From positions 124,404-188,403 of the forward strand of contig DDQZ01000024.1 in the NCBI GenBank assembly GCA_002343505.1: 64,000 nucleotides of DNA, written 5' to 3'. The translations under genes were made by a program, and so were the position numbers. The DNA comes from Verrucomicrobiaceae bacterium UBA2429. Its GTDB lineage: Bacteria > Verrucomicrobiota > Verrucomicrobiia > Verrucomicrobiales > Verrucomicrobiaceae. Shown piece after piece: positions 61,968 through 64,000 of the stretch; position 1 is the stretch's first letter, and every line of letters starts with the position of its first letter. Below the pieces are notes generated by a model. That model was not told the DNA's origin. It worked only from the letters and a program-made list of their open reading frames with translations, and searched no databases.

Positions 61968-62822
61968 GTCCACTTTCTGTTCGTCCAAAAACTTGGCCCA
62001 GGGGTCCTCGAACTTGATCTTATCCTGATTCATCTCCCACCATTTGGAGAGGGATTCGTGCCACTGCTTTTGGATGATCAAGCGTTCAGGCCCATCAGAG
62101 TATTCTTTGGACGGACCTGGTGGTTGGCTGACGCCAGAAGCACTTGCCACATTCGAGAGCAGCACTCGGAGGCGAAGTTGCAGGTTGTGATGGTTGATCG
62201 AAAAGATGCTTGGGTCATCGGGAGTCGCCATCACTTCGAGGGCTCTGGGCATGGCGGCCTTCTCGCTTCTGCTTGCTAAAACGATGGCTGCCCATGCTCC
62301 AGCATCTGCTTGAAGGCTCAAAAGTCTGCTCAATGCCTCCTTGCCTGCTTTGGCATCATCGAAGCAGAGATAGACAGCTCCAGAAACTTTGATCCAATCG
62401 TCATTTGCCGCTAGCAGTGAGCTTAGATGCTTGATTCGATCCGAAGCGCAAAGATGCCCAAAGACAGAGCCAAGTGTGTATCCAAACTGTTGATTCCTTC
62501 GGTCTTTTGTAGGCTGCCAGCCGTTCAAGAATGGCACCAAAGAGCTTGGGGAGTGGTGACAAAGAAGTTCGAAAGCCTTACCAGTTTCACCATCCCATGG
62601 CTTCGAAAGCGCAGACTCGGCTTCTGCAATTTGCTCGGCAGTGGCGGGCGGCTTGTTCTGTTCGCTGTCTTGCGAAGGAATGATCCGTCCTTCAGCACGC
62701 GAGAGGCTCCGGCGAATGTAGGATGCGGCTCTGTCGAGCTCTTTCTTGTCCCACGGTAGGGTGGATACATCTGCCAGTTCCAACAAAGCCTTGCATCGCT
62801 CTCGTCCACCACTGCTGATCAT
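61965..62822 (-). CDS. Hypothetical helical protein, possibly the 3' part of a frameshifted gene
   Basis: The 285-residue hydrophilic helical protein has no recognised family. A longer reading starts at 62951 and overlaps the upstream gene's end by 104 bp. That overlap contains a run of seven C on the coding strand. Losing one C would fuse this frame to the preceding gene (AKQLNPPPIPKTAEEINAD). So it is probably the C-terminal part of one secreted protein. Its TAG stop uses the IS right end. Confidence 0.6.
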   Translation of the reverse strand: MISSGGRERCKALLELADVSTLPWDKKELDRAASYIRRSLSRAEGRIIPSQDSEQNKPPATAEQIAEAESALSKPWDGETGKAFELLCHHSPSSLVPFLNGWQPTKDRRNQQFGYTLGSVFGHLCASDRIKHLSSLLAANDDWIKVSGAVYLCFDDAKAGKEALSRLLSLQADAGAWAAIVLASRSEKAAMPRALEVMATPDDPSIFSINHHNLQLRLRVLLSNVASASGVSQPPGPSKEYSDGPERLIIQKQWHESLSKWWEMNQDKIKFEDPWAKFLDEQKVD

Positions 62823-62847
62823 CTCCAGCAATATGCGCTTATGGCTG

Positions 62848-63561
62848 TCAGCATTGATTTCCTCCGCCGTTTTGGGAATGGGGGGGCGGATTAAGTTGCT
62901 TAGCTTGCGCAAGAATGCGCTGCCATAGCTGCTCAATGTCCTTTGCTCCACTGAGCCACTCGTAAAGTTTGATGTCCTCCTCGTTGCCCTTGTCGCTGGG
63001 TTCAGTCGGATCTGGAAGAGGCAGATTCTTTCGAGCGGCAGCGAGCATCAGCCGCATCTCTTGGCCTTCACTGTCAGCCCCAAGGAAACTGGTGACTTCC
63101 GCTTTGAACTGAGCAAGACCGCCACCTCTAAAGCCCATGTAAATGGAGAGACACCTCCCCATCGGCTCCTTGATCGGCACCACGCTAAAGCACCTTAAGT
63201 CGGTAGGAATCTTGCGCCACCAGAGCGGAGTGGCACCGCCCCCACTGAAAGACCCAAGCCGATAGGTCGGGGACTTTTCCGCAAAGACGAGTGATCTTTC
63301 GCCCACCAAAGAAATTGGGAACTGAGGGCCATAGGGGTCAACGTGCTGGGCGATGTGAAGCTCAGTGCCAACGGCAGCCCCTTTCCATGAATCCACAACG
63401 CGATACAGGGCTACAATGCCTCCAGCAACGATGCACTCAACGACGCCAACAAACTCCGAAGTTGTGGACGATTCTTCCCAGGTCGGCAGGATGTATGTGG
63501 TGGCCAAGGCGTTGTTCTGAACTAACAGAACACAGAAGATGATTTGGATGATCTGGCGCAT
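62848..63561 (-). CDS. Secreted hypothetical protein, possibly the 5' part of a frameshifted gene
   Basis: The 237-residue protein has a signal peptide (MRQIIQIIFCVLLVQNNALA). A short beta-rich domain follows, with VGVVECIVAGGIVALYRVVDSWKGA and a GERSLVFAEKSP segment. Some bacterial secreted proteins carry a similar NTR-like domain, but it is not assigned here. It ends in an odd tail (NPPPHSQNGGGNQC), as expected after a frameshift. ATG 63561 is chosen; an in-frame ATG at 63624 overlaps the upstream stop by 4 bp. Confidence 0.65.
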   Translation of the reverse strand: MRQIIQIIFCVLLVQNNALATTYILPTWEESSTTSEFVGVVECIVAGGIVALYRVVDSWKGAAVGTELHIAQHVDPYGPQFPISLVGERSLVFAEKSPTYRLGSFSGGGATPLWWRKIPTDLRCFSVVPIKEPMGRCLSIYMGFRGGGLAQFKAEVTSFLGADSEGQEMRLMLAAARKNLPLPDPTEPSDKGNEEDIKLYEWLSGAKDIEQLWQRILAQAKQLNPPPHSQNGGGNQC

Positions 63562-63620
63562 GGATAATCTTGAATACGAGGACTGTGCGCTGCTCTTGGG
63601 GGATGTGCTTGGAATTCCAC

Positions 63621-64000
63621 TCATTTCCCACCCTCCATTTCCGAGCGAACAATATCCGCCAGTTGTTTCGCCGTCGGCAGTCTGCCCTTCAACTCACCCG
63701 GCAGTTTCGATCGCAAGGTGTAGGCAGCGACGCCGATGGGGTTGGCTTTGGTGCGGAGGGCATACTCGACCTCCACGTCATCTTTTTCCGCGCAGAGGAT
63801 GATGCCGATGGAGGGTTGGTCACCGGGGGCGCGTTCGGTGTCGTTGAGGAGGTTGAGGTAAATGTCCATCTTGCCCGCGAACTCCGGCTCAAAGGGGCCG
63901 AGCTTCAACTCGAAGGCCACGAGGGCTTTGAGGAAGCGATGGTAGAAGAGCAGGTCGATGAAATACTCCTTCTTTCCGAGCACGAGCCGATGCTGTCGTC
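63621..64000 (-). CDS. DUF1016 (YhcG-type) nuclease C-terminal part, cut by window end
   Basis: An open frame runs off the right edge of the window. The last ~125 residues match the DUF1016/YhcG PDDEXK nuclease domain: RQHRLVLGKKEYFIDLLFYH, ALVAFELKLGPFEPEFAGKM and SIGIILCAEKDDVEVEYAL. Acidic and Lys residues of the nuclease core (iDLLFY, ELK) are present. The N-terminal domain lies outside the window. Its stop overlaps an in-frame ATG of the next gene by 4 bp. Confidence 0.88.
   Translation of the reverse strand, partial: RQHRLVLGKKEYFIDLLFYHRFLKALVAFELKLGPFEPEFAGKMDIYLNLLNDTERAPGDQPSIGIILCAEKDDVEVEYALRTKANPIGVAAYTLRSKLPGELKGRLPTAKQLADIVRSEMEGGK

Overview
The window looks like a piece of a verrucomicrobial chromosome, probably order Verrucomicrobiales. 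This is inferred from gene content: DUF1501 and PSD1 (DUF1549/DUF1553) proteins, several secreted Cys-type sulfatases, a kinase-WD40 protein with a DWG motif, an ECF-like sigma factor, and a pilus operon laid out like the Akkermansia Amuc_1098-1102 genes. GC is high, genes are tightly packed with many 4-bp ATGA overlaps, and Shine-Dalgarno sequences are mostly absent. No tRNA, rRNA or CRISPR array was recognised.

Layout. 1-6615: cell-wall and housekeeping genes (PBP2, RNase G/E, MidA-like methyltransferase, ferredoxin). 6931-20611: one unbroken plus-strand run of type IV pilus/type II secretion-like genes (prepilin, PilM/N-like, PilO-like, PilP-like, secretin, ATPase, inner-membrane platform, second prepilin). 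It continues without a gap into an ABC transporter and a large diheme peroxidase-like protein. 20761-30984: ClpS, sugar kinase, PyrD, GNAT, diheme cytochrome c, an orphan HslV-like Ntn hydrolase, nucleotide-sugar dehydrogenase, the agmatine-to-putrescine pair, ribokinase and a secreted sialidase.

31275-37068 is the most interesting region. It holds eight co-directional genes for NAD+/ADP-ribose and RNA 2'-phosphate metabolism: NrtR-like Nudix regulator, a 113-aa unknown, DUF4291, KptA, a macro domain, ADP-ribosylglycohydrolase, an SPFH protein and a divergent NAD kinase. The first six overlap by 4 bp each. A near-palindromic putative operator lies 12 bp before the first start codon. The block is bracketed by a ~130-bp direct repeat: an intact DUF1501 gene ends just beyond its right edge, and an orphan copy of that same 3' end lies at its left edge. 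This suggests arrival or rearrangement as a unit.

37075-48383: DUF1501, kinase-WD40, sigma factor and a three-gene operon of secreted proteins led by a YadA-like/14-kelch protein. 48390-60971: a minus-strand block of PSD1, three sulfatases, a SASA-type esterase, DUF6288 and L-serine dehydratase, typical of scavenging sulfated glycans. 61084-61967 is an IS5-family element whose transposase has an in-frame stop. It is followed by a secreted protein that appears frameshifted at a C7 tract, and a DUF1016 nuclease cut by the window end.

Several small repeats sit in or near genes: a perfect 23-bp inverted repeat inside sdaA, (Ser-Asp-x)-encoding repeats inside the PSD1 gene, a large imperfect inverted repeat after the kinase, and a 72-bp hairpin between the SPFH and NAD-kinase genes.
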